NCBI GenBank assembly: GCA_964473555.1
Contig: CAYYPL010000004.1
Span: forward strand, 1-64,000
Length of the DNA stretch: 64,000 nucleotides
Direction: 5' to 3'
From: UBA11400 sp964473555
Lineage (GTDB): Bacteria; Bacteroidota; Rhodothermia; Balneolales; HLUCCA01
Positions 8,354 to 17,514 of this stretch are shown here, one piece after another. The translations under genes were made by a program, and so were the position numbers. Each line of letters opens with the position of its first letter. The first letter of the stretch is position 1. Under the pieces are notes generated by a model. It was not told the origin of the DNA. It searched no databases and saw only the letters and a program-made list of their open reading frames with translations.

Positions 8354-10084
8354 TTGTCTGCAGGTAATGAACAGCTTGACGGTCGGCATGCTCGGTTTGA
8401 ACTCAAAACCCTGCTCGACACATCCCGGATGCTCATCGAGTCGCACGACCTGGATTTCGTGCTGAATAATTTGCTCCTGATTTCAATGGGTAAACTGTTC
8501 TGTACAAAATCTGCCATTTTATTGTGGAAACCTTCCGGAGAATACTACGAGGTTTCAAAAAACAAGGGAAAAACAGGACTTTTCGAGGGCCAGCATTTGT
8601 ATGTTGACCTGAGCGAGTCGCTCGACAGTAAATCGGTTATTAACGTTTTTACAGATAACGACGGATCCCTGCCCTCTTTGTTCGCAGAAAATGGAATAAG
8701 CGTACTGTTCAATCTGAAGACCAGCTCTGAACACATCGGATATCTGTGTGTAGGATCAAAAGCCAGCAAAGAGGATTTTTCGGAGCGGGAGCTCGAGTTT
8801 ATCGAGAACCTGGTAAATATTTCGGCCGTTGCCATTTCCAATTCATTACTGGTGCGTCAATTGAAAAACACCAATTTGCAACTGGATCGACGCATTCAGG
8901 AGATCCACACGCTGTTCGATCTCAGTAAGGAGTTCAATGCCAACGTGGATCTTGAACCCATTCTAAAGATTTTCAAGTTTGCACTTCTCGGTCAGATGTT
9001 CATCCGTACATTTTTCCTGCTGCTACAACGCAAGGGAGAAACTCCCCAACTTATTGTACACAGCGGCATGAAAACGATGCCTTCGGAAGAAGAAATCAAA
9101 CAGCTGCTTGACCTGAAACACACGGTCACCCGCACTACAGACTCCCACCGCCATCGTTTTGACTCCGTCGCGGCCAACCGCATTGAAGCACTGATCCGGT
9201 TGGATCTGCAGGATGACATGGCGATTCTGGGGGTCGGACAACGTGCTACCAACGAGACGTACGAACCCTCTGATTTCAACTTCCTGAGCTCACTGGGGAA
9301 TCTGGTGATGCTATCCATCCAGAAAACGTATCTGCTCGAAGAACGTCTTGAAAAACAACGAATCGAGGAAGAACTTTCCATTGCCAGAACGATACAGGAA
9401 AAGTTGCTCCCGAGCGCAAGAAAATCGTTTCATAATCTTGGAATTGCAGCCATGAATGTGTCGAGCCGCCATGTTGGGGGTGACTATTACGACACGATCG
9501 AGCACGGCAAAAATCTGTACCTCGCTATTGCAGATGTTACGGGGAAAGGCATCCCGGCTTCATTATTGATGGCCAATTTACAGGCCATGTTGCATGTTTT
9601 GACGCCGATCAGCGGTACTCTGGCCGAGGCAACTGGTAAAATCAACGATATCATCTACAAAAACACACCCAGCGACAAGTTCATCAGCTTTTTCTGGGGT
9701 TGGTACGACTCTGAGTCCCGGGAACTTCACTATGTTAACGCTGGGCATAATCCGCCCTATTTACTTCGGGAAGGTCATAAAGAACCTATTTTGCTTTCTG
9801 AGGGAGGAATTCTGCTAGGTGCCATGCAAACCCTGATTCCCTACAAAAGTGCGACCATCCAGCTTCAAAAGAATGACATCATCGTGATGTACACGGACGG
9901 GGTGACCGAGGCGATGGACGAGCTCGAACAGGAGTATGGCGAAGATCGTCTGTTAGCATGCATGAGGTTGAACAAATCTCTGGATGCAGAAGGGGTCATG
10001 GATGCGATTGTAGATGATGTGAAAGCGTTTACAAACAACAATTACAACGACGACATCACCATGCTGGTGCTCAAGCAGGGATGA
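8354..10084 (+). CDS. GAF-domain SpoIIE/PP2C-type serine phosphatase (RsbU-like)
   Basis: 576 residues with a TTG start at 8354; the next in-frame ATG would remove 23 residues and shorten the first sensor domain. Two GAF-like sensor regions occupy about 20-165 and 180-335, followed by a short linker helix (LEKQRIEEELSIARTIQEKL). The PP2C/SpoIIE domain covers about 345-575 with the metal-binding motifs VGGDYYDTIE, IADVTGKGIPASLLMA, NAGHNPPYLL, MYTDGVTEAMD and DDITMLVLK. It should dephosphorylate the STAS protein encoded first in the operon, linking an unknown cytoplasmic signal to partner switching. An AACGGGTA/TACCCGTT hairpin 4 nt after the stop probably ends the operon. Confidence 0.93.
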   Translation: MSAGNEQLDGRHARFELKTLLDTSRMLIESHDLDFVLNNLLLISMGKLFCTKSAILLWKPSGEYYEVSKNKGKTGLFEGQHLYVDLSESLDSKSVINVFTDNDGSLPSLFAENGISVLFNLKTSSEHIGYLCVGSKASKEDFSERELEFIENLVNISAVAISNSLLVRQLKNTNLQLDRRIQEIHTLFDLSKEFNANVDLEPILKIFKFALLGQMFIRTFFLLLQRKGETPQLIVHSGMKTMPSEEEIKQLLDLKHTVTRTTDSHRHRFDSVAANRIEALIRLDLQDDMAILGVGQRATNETYEPSDFNFLSSLGNLVMLSIQKTYLLEERLEKQRIEEELSIARTIQEKLLPSARKSFHNLGIAAMNVSSRHVGGDYYDTIEHGKNLYLAIADVTGKGIPASLLMANLQAMLHVLTPISGTLAEATGKINDIIYKNTPSDKFISFFWGWYDSESRELHYVNAGHNPPYLLREGHKEPILLSEGGILLGAMQTLIPYKSATIQLQKNDIIVMYTDGVTEAMDELEQEYGEDRLLACMRLNKSLDAEGVMDAIVDDVKAFTNNNYNDDITMLVLKQG

Positions 10085-10087
10085 AAA

Positions 10088-10113
10088 AACGGGTAATGTT
10101 AACGCTACCCGTT
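10088..10113. terminator. Hairpin between the convergent RsbU-like and MltF genes
   Basis: AACGGGTA (10088-10095) and TACCCGTT (10106-10113) are perfect 8-bp arms with a 10-nt loop. It lies between the stops of the two convergent genes. The T-run on either side is weak. Confidence 0.5.
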
Positions 10114-10121
10114 CGTTTCGT

Positions 10122-11630
10122 TCAGTTCCTGAATGATAATCCGCTGAATCCGAAGGTCCATCCATTCCGTTTTTGGGCGTCCTGGTCCTGTGCCAGGGTT
10201 ACAATGGTCTGGTACATCCGGTAGCGGTTCAATACATCACGCACATAATTTACCGTTTCTGTGCCACGGGCAAACCCGTGTCGTGCTTTCATATAGTACT
10301 CCGGCCGCATCAGTTTGAGTAGCCCGTCTTCAACGTGTTCCCAATTGTTTGGATCCTTGTTGTGGTCAATGGCAATCCTGCGGGCATCTGCGATGTGTCC
10401 CATCCCGGAATTGTACGTTGCCAATGCCAGTTGAAGCTGACTGGTTGAATCCAGATAAGCATAGTGGTCGAGATGTTCTTTCAGGATTCGTACCCCTTCT
10501 CGCACATTCAGTTCTTCGTCGTACAGCTCGTAATCGGCGAATTCAGAAAAGCGGGGGATTACCTGCATCAGTCCGACCGCTCCCGCCCAGCTTTCGGCAT
10601 ATGGATCGAACCGGGACTCCTGGGCCATCACTGCCACTACAAGCTTCCAGTCCACACCCATCTCATCGGCAATAGGACGTACCAGAGAGTCGTAGGGTGA
10701 CAATAGCCCGGCGTATTCTGTTTTTGCAATCGGCGAACGGAATCGGTGAACCATGATTTCGTTTTCGAAATAACGGTGACGCAGCATATTTAATAGCATG
10801 GAACGCTTGGGTTCACCATCCAATTCGCTGATTCTGAAGTGATCAGCGAGGAAGGCATCCATCTGGAACTTGAGCTCCGATGCGTTGCGTCGGATTCCCC
10901 AGGCTACCACATCGCTGTTAGTCAGGGAGGGTCCGGCAGCGATACCATTCACATAAATGGCAGCCGCATTGAAGAGATTATCGTCGGCGATGGTTGCCTG
11001 GATATCACCATTGGCAACAGAAGTAATGAGCCCTTCCGTATCCCAGTTTTCAGGAACCAGTTCAATATTGACATCCACTCCGTTCTTTTGAAGTTCACGC
11101 AGTGTAAAATAGTAAGAACTTCCACGGCGAACCGTTACAGTGAGTCCGTTCAGGGCATCTATCGAATCAAAGGTATCTTGCAAATGGGATGGTAGGACCA
11201 GGATCTGGTTCACCAGATTGTAGGGCTCGCTGAAGCTGATGAATTGGGCTCGTTTGGGAGTGATGGAGTAGTTTTGAGCGATAACATCGCCGTCGCCACG
11301 GTTGAGTACATCGATCGGATCCTCATTTTCCTGCGGAATAACCACTTCAACACGCAGATTGTGCTGCTTGGCGAACTCCGACAGGAATTCATACTCGAAT
11401 CCACGTTCCAGGCCATGGTGCAGAAAATAGGAAACCGAACCGTATCGCGTGATGAGACGGATGGATCCGCGTTCTTTGATTGCCTGAAAGTCAAGATCCA
11501 CGGGATCTTCGTAGTTCAACTGGAGATGATCGGCATTTATCGAAGCAGTAATTTTAACCCAGAGTGCGATGCTCACGACGAGCGTAACGAGCATTACCAG
11601 CAGTGTTAATCTGTACTTGTTTGGAATCAT
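10122..11630 (-). CDS. mltF: MltF-like lytic transglycosylase with solute-binding domain
   Basis: 502 residues. An N-terminal membrane anchor or signal (LTLLVMLVTLVVSIALW) is followed by a SBP_bac_3 domain (about 45-270; RGSIRLITRYGSVSYFLHHG). A lysozyme-like SLT domain follows (about 315-470), with the catalytic Glu in VVAVMAQESRFDPYA (about 338) and the GAVGLMQV and LATYNSGMGHI motifs. This two-domain layout is that of membrane-bound lytic murein transglycosylase F, which cleaves glycan strands and is modulated by muropeptide binding to the N-terminal domain. It is a single gene convergent with the partner-switch operon. Confidence 0.92.
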   Translation of the reverse strand: MIPNKYRLTLLVMLVTLVVSIALWVKITASINADHLQLNYEDPVDLDFQAIKERGSIRLITRYGSVSYFLHHGLERGFEYEFLSEFAKQHNLRVEVVIPQENEDPIDVLNRGDGDVIAQNYSITPKRAQFISFSEPYNLVNQILVLPSHLQDTFDSIDALNGLTVTVRRGSSYYFTLRELQKNGVDVNIELVPENWDTEGLITSVANGDIQATIADDNLFNAAAIYVNGIAAGPSLTNSDVVAWGIRRNASELKFQMDAFLADHFRISELDGEPKRSMLLNMLRHRYFENEIMVHRFRSPIAKTEYAGLLSPYDSLVRPIADEMGVDWKLVVAVMAQESRFDPYAESWAGAVGLMQVIPRFSEFADYELYDEELNVREGVRILKEHLDHYAYLDSTSQLQLALATYNSGMGHIADARRIAIDHNKDPNNWEHVEDGLLKLMRPEYYMKARHGFARGTETVNYVRDVLNRYRMYQTIVTLAQDQDAQKRNGWTFGFSGLSFRN

Positions 11631-11976
11631 GCATCATGAATTTCGTGAATGGGGCGAGGGAGATCGTTACCCCGTTAATCAAAGAACCCGAATGTCACGT
11701 TCTTCTGTTGTTGAATTCCCTCTTTTTTTGTCCAGACAATAAGCTGGATTTGGTTTGCTAACTTTTTCTCGAATAAACGTGTATTGGTGATGGTTTATTG
11801 AGTGAATCGATTAAGAACAAGTATATATTTAAGATAACGATTTTATACGAAAGTCAAGTATGTGCGGGGGATAGAAACATCGGGGATACTGAAAGGGCTT
11901 TTTCTGGGAAATTGATCCTAAAAAGCGACAATATTCCGGTTAAGGCCAAGATTTATTTGAGAATTCTAATCTCCGA
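11631..11976. other. Intergenic stretch without a recognisable gene
   Basis: About 345 bp between mltF (start 11630, minus) and the end of an EamA gene (11977, minus). A plus-strand frame opens at 11798 but continues through the EamA gene as a shadow. I see no tRNA, strong hairpin or tandem repeat. The mltF promoter should lie at its left end. Confidence 0.6.
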
Positions 11977-12906
11977 TCAGGCTAACTTCGACGAACGTGG
12001 ACCCCTTCTCCCCCACCAGGTCATGAAGATTCCGACCATGATCACAGACATGGCGATCATAGACGAGAGGATGGGGATCTCACCAAACACCGCTACTCCC
12101 AGAAGTGTGGCAAAGACGGGCTCGGCCAGGATAAGTGTAGACAATAACGTGGCAGAAATAAACTTGATCGCATAGTTCATGGATCCGTGTCCGATGATGG
12201 AGGCGCCAAGAGCCAGGGCGAGTCCGGACAGAATGGTCTCGATGGGCTGATTGAACGAGGTTCCGAGAACCAGGGCGATCAAAACCGTGCCAAGCGCAGT
12301 GAATCCATAGACGGCAAAGACGTAGTCGAGCCAGGACGAAGTCACGCGGATTTTCTGACTGATGAGGATATAGAACACAAAAAAAACAGCGGCGACCATG
12401 GCCATCGTGTTACCCAAAAGTGGGTTCGGGAAGTTTTCACTGGGTCCTGAGTCAAAGACCCCGAGCAAGACAGATCCGGCGAAGGCGCAGAAGACACCGA
12501 TCCAGCTTAATACGGGGAATTTCTTTTTCAGGAAGGTCGATTCCACCAGAATGAGCATAATGGGGTGAATGGTGACCAACACGGAAGCCGATGCAATTGA
12601 GGTAAAGAAAAGTGATCCGATCCAGAGCGTGAAGTGGGCAGAAAGGGAGAATCCAGCCAGGGCCGTCCACATCAGTTCTTTACGCGTGCGGTGGATTTTC
12701 GGGACATCCTTTCGAAGCTGTTTGGCTATCCAGAACGGAAGTAGCATTAAAAATGCCGAGACTGTACGTACGGTTGTGATGGCAACCGGGTCAGCATTGG
12801 GTCCGGACATGCGCACAATAATCGGGGCCAGGGCGAACATAGCCAGTCCGGCCGCCAGCATCAGATAGGTATGGACAGGTGCAGCCGTGACCGTTGAGTT
12901 GCTCAT
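11977..12906 (-). CDS. EamA/DMT family transporter
   Basis: 309 residues with about ten hydrophobic segments in two EamA repeats. The first begins at about residue 15 (AAGLAMFALAPIIVRMSG) and the second at about 160 (NTMAMVAAVFFVFYILISQ). It keeps the family's motifs near the ends of the repeats (LTIHPIMLILVESTFLKKKF in spirit; LAEPVFATLLGVAVFGEIP). Drug/metabolite transporters of this type export metabolites; the substrate cannot be predicted. A DUF4293 gene ends 5 bp upstream of its start on the same strand. A second EamA gene follows at 13501 in the opposite direction. Confidence 0.9.
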   Translation of the reverse strand: MSNSTVTAAPVHTYLMLAAGLAMFALAPIIVRMSGPNADPVAITTVRTVSAFLMLLPFWIAKQLRKDVPKIHRTRKELMWTALAGFSLSAHFTLWIGSLFFTSIASASVLVTIHPIMLILVESTFLKKKFPVLSWIGVFCAFAGSVLLGVFDSGPSENFPNPLLGNTMAMVAAVFFVFYILISQKIRVTSSWLDYVFAVYGFTALGTVLIALVLGTSFNQPIETILSGLALALGASIIGHGSMNYAIKFISATLLSTLILAEPVFATLLGVAVFGEIPILSSMIAMSVIMVGIFMTWWGRRGPRSSKLA

Positions 12907-12910
12907 ACGC

Positions 12911-13315
12911 TCAGCGGATCCTGTCCATGGACTGGACCAATTTTTCGTCTTTTAGGATAGCAGCACGGGCAAGAACCTGGAGAATCAGCGCAGCAAAAAG
13001 CAATGCGGATCCAGTGGCGAAAGACAGCGCATGTTCAATCGTTCCCGGAGTGAGCACAACGGCAACGGAAATAGCGAAAGCGATAAGCTGGAAAATCATC
13101 GCCTTCCCTACAGTAGTTGCCTGAGCAGGTCGGTCGTTGAAGCGGAAAATAGCCCATACACTCAACACGATGGAAAATGCGATAGCCGCAATGAACCCAC
13201 TGAGTATCCACGCTGCAGGATCGGCAAGTAGCTGTACGAACAGAGGGGTAAAATGTGTGGCAAGCGTCAATATAATGGCAAGAATGAGGTATACTGTTTG
13301 GATTCGTTGGATCAC
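12911..13315 (-). CDS. DUF4293 family membrane protein
   Basis: 134 residues with four predicted membrane helices. It begins with the family signature MIQRIQTVYLILA and ends with KLVQSMDRIR, both typical of DUF4293 in Bacteroidota. Function is unknown. It is the upstream partner of the EamA transporter, separated by 4 bp, so the two are probably one transcript. Confidence 0.88.
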   Translation of the reverse strand: MIQRIQTVYLILAIILTLATHFTPLFVQLLADPAAWILSGFIAAIAFSIVLSVWAIFRFNDRPAQATTVGKAMIFQLIAFAISVAVVLTPGTIEHALSFATGSALLFAALILQVLARAAILKDEKLVQSMDRIR

Positions 13316-13500
13316 GGTAGGAATCGGTTTTTGGTTGAAAACGGTGTGTATGGCTTAAATATACGGAATCTTGAAGAGCCTGAGAGATACTAAATTTCGG
13401 GTGGATTTGGATAGTTAATGCACTAACTTTGTCCGGCTGAATACTTCGCTACCGTCCATTATCGAACACAAATAATTCCTTTCATATTTGATTCTCAAAC

Positions 13501-14391
13501 ATGGAAACCGATCCAAAACGGACCCTCCTCATTGAATTTCTTCTTTTTGGCGTAGCCTGTATCTGGGCGTTCAACTTCTCGGTCGTCAAGATCAGTCTGG
13601 GTGAGATTGATCCGATGAGCTTCAATGCGATGCGGTTCTTTTTGGCCACCTTACTGATGTGGGCAGTAGTACTCTATCGCAAGGAATGGCGCCCGATTCG
13701 CAAGGGAGACTGGATTTACCTCATCATTTTAGGTGCTTTGGGGAACACCTTGTATCAGTTACTGTTCATATTTGGACTCGAACGCACCTTTTCGGCCAAT
13801 TCGGCGGTCATGTTAGGCACGATTCCAGTTTGGGTGGCGGTTACGGCGCATTTGTTCTCCGACGAAAAGATGACGCGGTCGAAAGCGGTCGGAGTGTCAC
13901 TGGCTTTCACCGGAGTGATGTTCATCCTACTGGGCAAGCCTGAGCGCATCAGTTTCGGGTCCGAAACCTTCATCGGCGACCTGCTCACGCTTGGTTCCGC
14001 CTTTGTATTCGGATACTACACCGTGTTGTCCAAAGGCTATCTGAACTACTATCCGCCGTTACAACTCACCACCATGTCGATGACTGTTGGAGGCATGTCG
14101 CTCGTTTTAGCAGGCATCCCGTGGCTCGTGGAACTCGATTATGCGGGTATATCGTGGTCCGGTTATGGGGGAGCGTTATACAGTGGCATACTGTCGGTTG
14201 GCATATCCTATATCATCTGGAACTACGGACTTCGTCAGGTTGGGGCGGTTCGCACTGCCACGTATCAGAATCTGGTACCTGTGCTGGGACTGATCCTGGG
14301 ATTCATCATCCTTGACGAAAAACTGACTACCGTGCAATATATCGGATCAGCCATAGTTATAGGTGGGATTATCCAGACCCGCCGGAAGTGA
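13501..14391 (+). CDS. EamA/DMT family transporter
   Basis: 296 residues, ten membrane segments, two EamA repeats (first from about 10, FLLFGVACIWAFNFSVVKIS; second from about 155, GDLLTLGSAFVFGYYTVLSK). The second repeat ends with the conserved NLVPVLGLILGFIILDEKL. It is divergent from the DUF4293-EamA pair, and its sequence is clearly different from that transporter. Substrate unknown. Downstream is the polysaccharide export locus, but the 133-bp gap and different function suggest separate transcription. Confidence 0.9.
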   Translation: METDPKRTLLIEFLLFGVACIWAFNFSVVKISLGEIDPMSFNAMRFFLATLLMWAVVLYRKEWRPIRKGDWIYLIILGALGNTLYQLLFIFGLERTFSANSAVMLGTIPVWVAVTAHLFSDEKMTRSKAVGVSLAFTGVMFILLGKPERISFGSETFIGDLLTLGSAFVFGYYTVLSKGYLNYYPPLQLTTMSMTVGGMSLVLAGIPWLVELDYAGISWSGYGGALYSGILSVGISYIIWNYGLRQVGAVRTATYQNLVPVLGLILGFIILDEKLTTVQYIGSAIVIGGIIQTRRK

Positions 14392-14524
14392 TGTCAAGCG
14401 AGTTCAACGATACGTTAAAATATAATTAACAACAGCCTCGCAGGTGTAAATCGCGATAATTCGGGTTATCGGTTATGCGCAATAATGGCTATATTAAGGG
14501 ATTAATCTAAATTCAAGATCGTTC

Positions 14525-16318
14525 ATGGTACTAAAATTAGCTTTAAAAATATCATTTTGCATCGTCATAGCCATTGCTACAACGGGTAGTTTATCGGCAC
14601 AAAATAATTCCACCCAAAGACCTGGTAATAACAGTACTGCTGGCTCTTTTGTATCGCCAAACGGAGACGCGATCTATTATGTAGACGATGTGGGACTCAG
14701 AATCGCGAGCGAAAGCCCATCCCTTGAGGGGTTTATAGATCAAAGTTCTTACTATCTGGGTGCTAAAGATATTTTATCTATAGAAATTCGCAGTACGATT
14801 CCGGTTTCCTGGCGTGGTTTAGTGGTTAACGCAGAAGGATATCTGGCCATACCAACCGTAGGCAACATTAAAGTTGGGGATCTGAGTCTTTTAGATGCTA
14901 AACTGGCAATCAAGAAGTTGATTTCTGAGCGTTACAGAGCCGATGATATTGTAGTTATCCTGGAACTTCCGAAACAAGCACACATTCACGTTGTCGGAGA
15001 TTTTAACAATCCCGGCAGATACGCTTTCCCTGCAAACACAAGGCTTGACCAGGCTATCATAAACCTACTTGTTGGATTCACATCCACTGAAGTAGAAGGT
15101 TCCGAAAATCCGGTAGTCCAGAGAAAAAGTTTCTATTTTGGGGGTAGGTCGCTTGATTACATCGGAACGGGTGAATTCGACCTGAGTGTCTACAATCTGC
15201 GGAATCTGGAAATAATACATCGGGATGGGAAAACAACGAATGCCGATTTATTTGCTTATCTGAATGGTGGTATCCTGAGTTCCAATCCCTATCTCAGGGA
15301 TGGAGACTTGCTTACCATCCGCAGATCAGACGCCTTTACTCCTAAAATATCGATTTCTGGAGCTGTCAAGTCTGGATTTTCTGCCGATTTCAGAGAAGAC
15401 GATACCGTTTCAGGGCTGATTCACATCGCAGGTGGATATAATGCAGATGCAGATACAACCCATTTCTTTGTCACCAGAGTGATTGATGGTGAGATTCAAC
15501 AGTTAAAAGTAGACCGATCTGACGCGTCTTCTGCTGGATTTGAACTCATGTACAACGACCGAATTGTGATTCCAAGAAGTAACAGACAGAGCAATAATCA
15601 GTCTGTCTGGATTTCTGGTGAAGTGAATATGCCGGGAAATTATCCGATTATTGAAAATGTGACAACTTTTGATGATGTGATCCAACTAGCTGGAAACATT
15701 ACCGATGAAGCACTTTCAACAGCCGTGTTCATTGAAAGATCCCGATCCAATGACTTTTATGAAAAATTCGGCTGGTCTGAATTACAAATGATACAGCGCT
15801 CCGGAGATTTACTGCTTGAAAGTATGGATTACATCCAACAGGAAAGATCACTGGCTACCCGATTTATTTTTGTAAATCCTCTGGAAAACAACGAACGGGT
15901 CACCCTGAGAAATGGAGACAAGATTCACGTCCCCAGAAACGACGAACAAGTACTGATTATGGGTCAGGTGAAACGAACCGGATACTATCCTATCTATTCA
16001 AACTACAGCGTAATGGATTACATACGACTTGCCGACGGTCTGACCCTGGCAGCTGAGAGTGATCGTATTTTTATCATCAAAGCCGGCTCCAGAGACTGGT
16101 ACAAACCAGGTGAAGTATCGATTCAAAGCGGTGATATCATTTTTGTTGACAGAAACATAGTCGATACGTTTCAGGAAAACAGAAGCTATCTGCTTGAAAA
16201 AGAACAACTAAATCTGCAGCGAAAACAACAGCGACTGACCAGTTTCCAGGTCATTTTATCTGCCGTTGCAACCATTACAAGTGCTGCTCTTACCTATATC
16301 GCATTAACCAGAGAATAA
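14525..16318 (+). CDS. Polysaccharide export protein with poly-export and SLBB domains (Wza-like)
   Basis: 597 residues. A signal peptide (ISFCIVIAIATTGSLSAQ) is followed by a poly-export domain (YYLGAKDILSIEIRSTIPVS, about 78; IHVVGDFNNPGRYAFP, about 157). Several SLBB-type beta-grasp repeats follow (KISISGAVKSGFSADF; VWISGEVNMPGNYPI; VLIMGQVKRTGYYPI). It ends in a C-terminal hydrophobic helix (SAVATITSAALTYIAL). It is much longer than E. coli Wza (about 380) because of the extra SLBB repeats, which is common in Bacteroidota. It should form the outer-membrane or periplasmic export channel. It heads the locus, 7 bp ahead of the Wzz-like gene. Confidence 0.92.
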   Translation: MVLKLALKISFCIVIAIATTGSLSAQNNSTQRPGNNSTAGSFVSPNGDAIYYVDDVGLRIASESPSLEGFIDQSSYYLGAKDILSIEIRSTIPVSWRGLVVNAEGYLAIPTVGNIKVGDLSLLDAKLAIKKLISERYRADDIVVILELPKQAHIHVVGDFNNPGRYAFPANTRLDQAIINLLVGFTSTEVEGSENPVVQRKSFYFGGRSLDYIGTGEFDLSVYNLRNLEIIHRDGKTTNADLFAYLNGGILSSNPYLRDGDLLTIRRSDAFTPKISISGAVKSGFSADFREDDTVSGLIHIAGGYNADADTTHFFVTRVIDGEIQQLKVDRSDASSAGFELMYNDRIVIPRSNRQSNNQSVWISGEVNMPGNYPIIENVTTFDDVIQLAGNITDEALSTAVFIERSRSNDFYEKFGWSELQMIQRSGDLLLESMDYIQQERSLATRFIFVNPLENNERVTLRNGDKIHVPRNDEQVLIMGQVKRTGYYPIYSNYSVMDYIRLADGLTLAAESDRIFIIKAGSRDWYKPGEVSIQSGDIIFVDRNIVDTFQENRSYLLEKEQLNLQRKQQRLTSFQVILSAVATITSAALTYIALTRE

Positions 16319-16325
16319 TTACATA

Positions 16326-17477
16326 ATGAGTTTAACATATCAGCCTATCAGCTTTAAGGAAATAACTCGGCTAGCTTATTCAAATTATAAAAAGCTATTT
16401 TTATTGCCTTTAGTCGTGTCGATTGTGGTAGCTGTTTCCACTTTATTTATGGATAACATTTACCGGTCAACTGCAAGTGTACTACCTGCTGAGGACAGAT
16501 CCTTTGGTATCGAATCGTTACTGGGTGGACGCATTGGAGGTTTGGCCAGCAGTCTGATCGGGGGCGGCAGATCAGGTCCGTTCGACCGATTTCTGGTTCT
16601 TCTGAATAGTGATACCGTTCAAAGGAGAATCATAGAAGAATTCGACCTGGTCAATGTGTATGAAAAGGACACTCACCCCTACCCTATGACTGAAACCAAG
16701 AAAGAACTTGCCAGAAATACCAACTTTATCGGTGTTGCCGAGGGGAATTTTTTAATCGAAGTATGGGACAAAGATCCTGAACGTGCTAAAAAAATGGTTG
16801 AATTTTACCTGGAAACATTGAATTCGTTCAATGTAGAGTTGAAGACCAATGAAGCTCGTCAGTACCGGATGTTTATTGAAAAAAGATATCAAAAAGCCTT
16901 TGATGATGTAGATTCGCTGAGAACACGAATGGCTGAATTCCAGTCTGAATATGGCGTGTATGAACTACCGGAACAGTTAAAAGCCTATTTTTCAGTTATC
17001 GCAGAGATCACATCAGAACAGCTTCAGGCAAAGATTGCAGTGGAATTACTGGAAAGCACAGTGGGAGTGAATTCCCTGTCGTACGCTCAAGCTAAGGAAA
17101 AACTGGACATTCTTAACAATAACTTGTCTCAGACCTATCAGAATACCAGCAACAATCCGATCTTCCTTGAAGTTGAAAAACTACCCGAGATCGGCAGAGA
17201 ATACTTCGAACTGCTCCAAGAAGTGGAACTACAGACCGAGATCTTAAAATTTCTGGTCCCTATGTACGAACAGGCAATGCTGGAGGAACGAAAAGCTCTG
17301 CCAACGGTGACCATCGTGGATTACCCACAGGTCGCGGAACGTAAGGATAAACCGTTCCGGTCGCTGATTGTAATCGCATCCCTGTTGTCGGCGTTTATTC
17401 TGATGTTCAGTGTACTCGTACTTCAGTACATGTACCAGAAAAACCGTGGATACTTCAGGGATCTGGTGAATCGTTAA
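16326..17477 (+). CDS. Wzz/GNVR-type chain-length determinant protein
   Basis: 383 residues with two membrane helices: one near the start (LFLLPLVVSIVVAVSTLFM, about 25-43) and one near the end (LIVIASLLSAFILMFSVLVL, about 350-370). Between them is a long periplasmic helical region with the Wzz proline-adjacent end (VTIVDYPQVAERKDKPFRS). There is no cytoplasmic BY-kinase domain and no separate kinase nearby. It should act with the SLBB export protein to set polysaccharide length and couple polymerisation to export. Confidence 0.9.
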   Translation: MSLTYQPISFKEITRLAYSNYKKLFLLPLVVSIVVAVSTLFMDNIYRSTASVLPAEDRSFGIESLLGGRIGGLASSLIGGGRSGPFDRFLVLLNSDTVQRRIIEEFDLVNVYEKDTHPYPMTETKKELARNTNFIGVAEGNFLIEVWDKDPERAKKMVEFYLETLNSFNVELKTNEARQYRMFIEKRYQKAFDDVDSLRTRMAEFQSEYGVYELPEQLKAYFSVIAEITSEQLQAKIAVELLESTVGVNSLSYAQAKEKLDILNNNLSQTYQNTSNNPIFLEVEKLPEIGREYFELLQEVELQTEILKFLVPMYEQAMLEERKALPTVTIVDYPQVAERKDKPFRSLIVIASLLSAFILMFSVLVLQYMYQKNRGYFRDLVNR

Positions 17478-17514
17478 CATGCATCTCTACGATCAGGCAC
17501 GTTAGAACAATACT

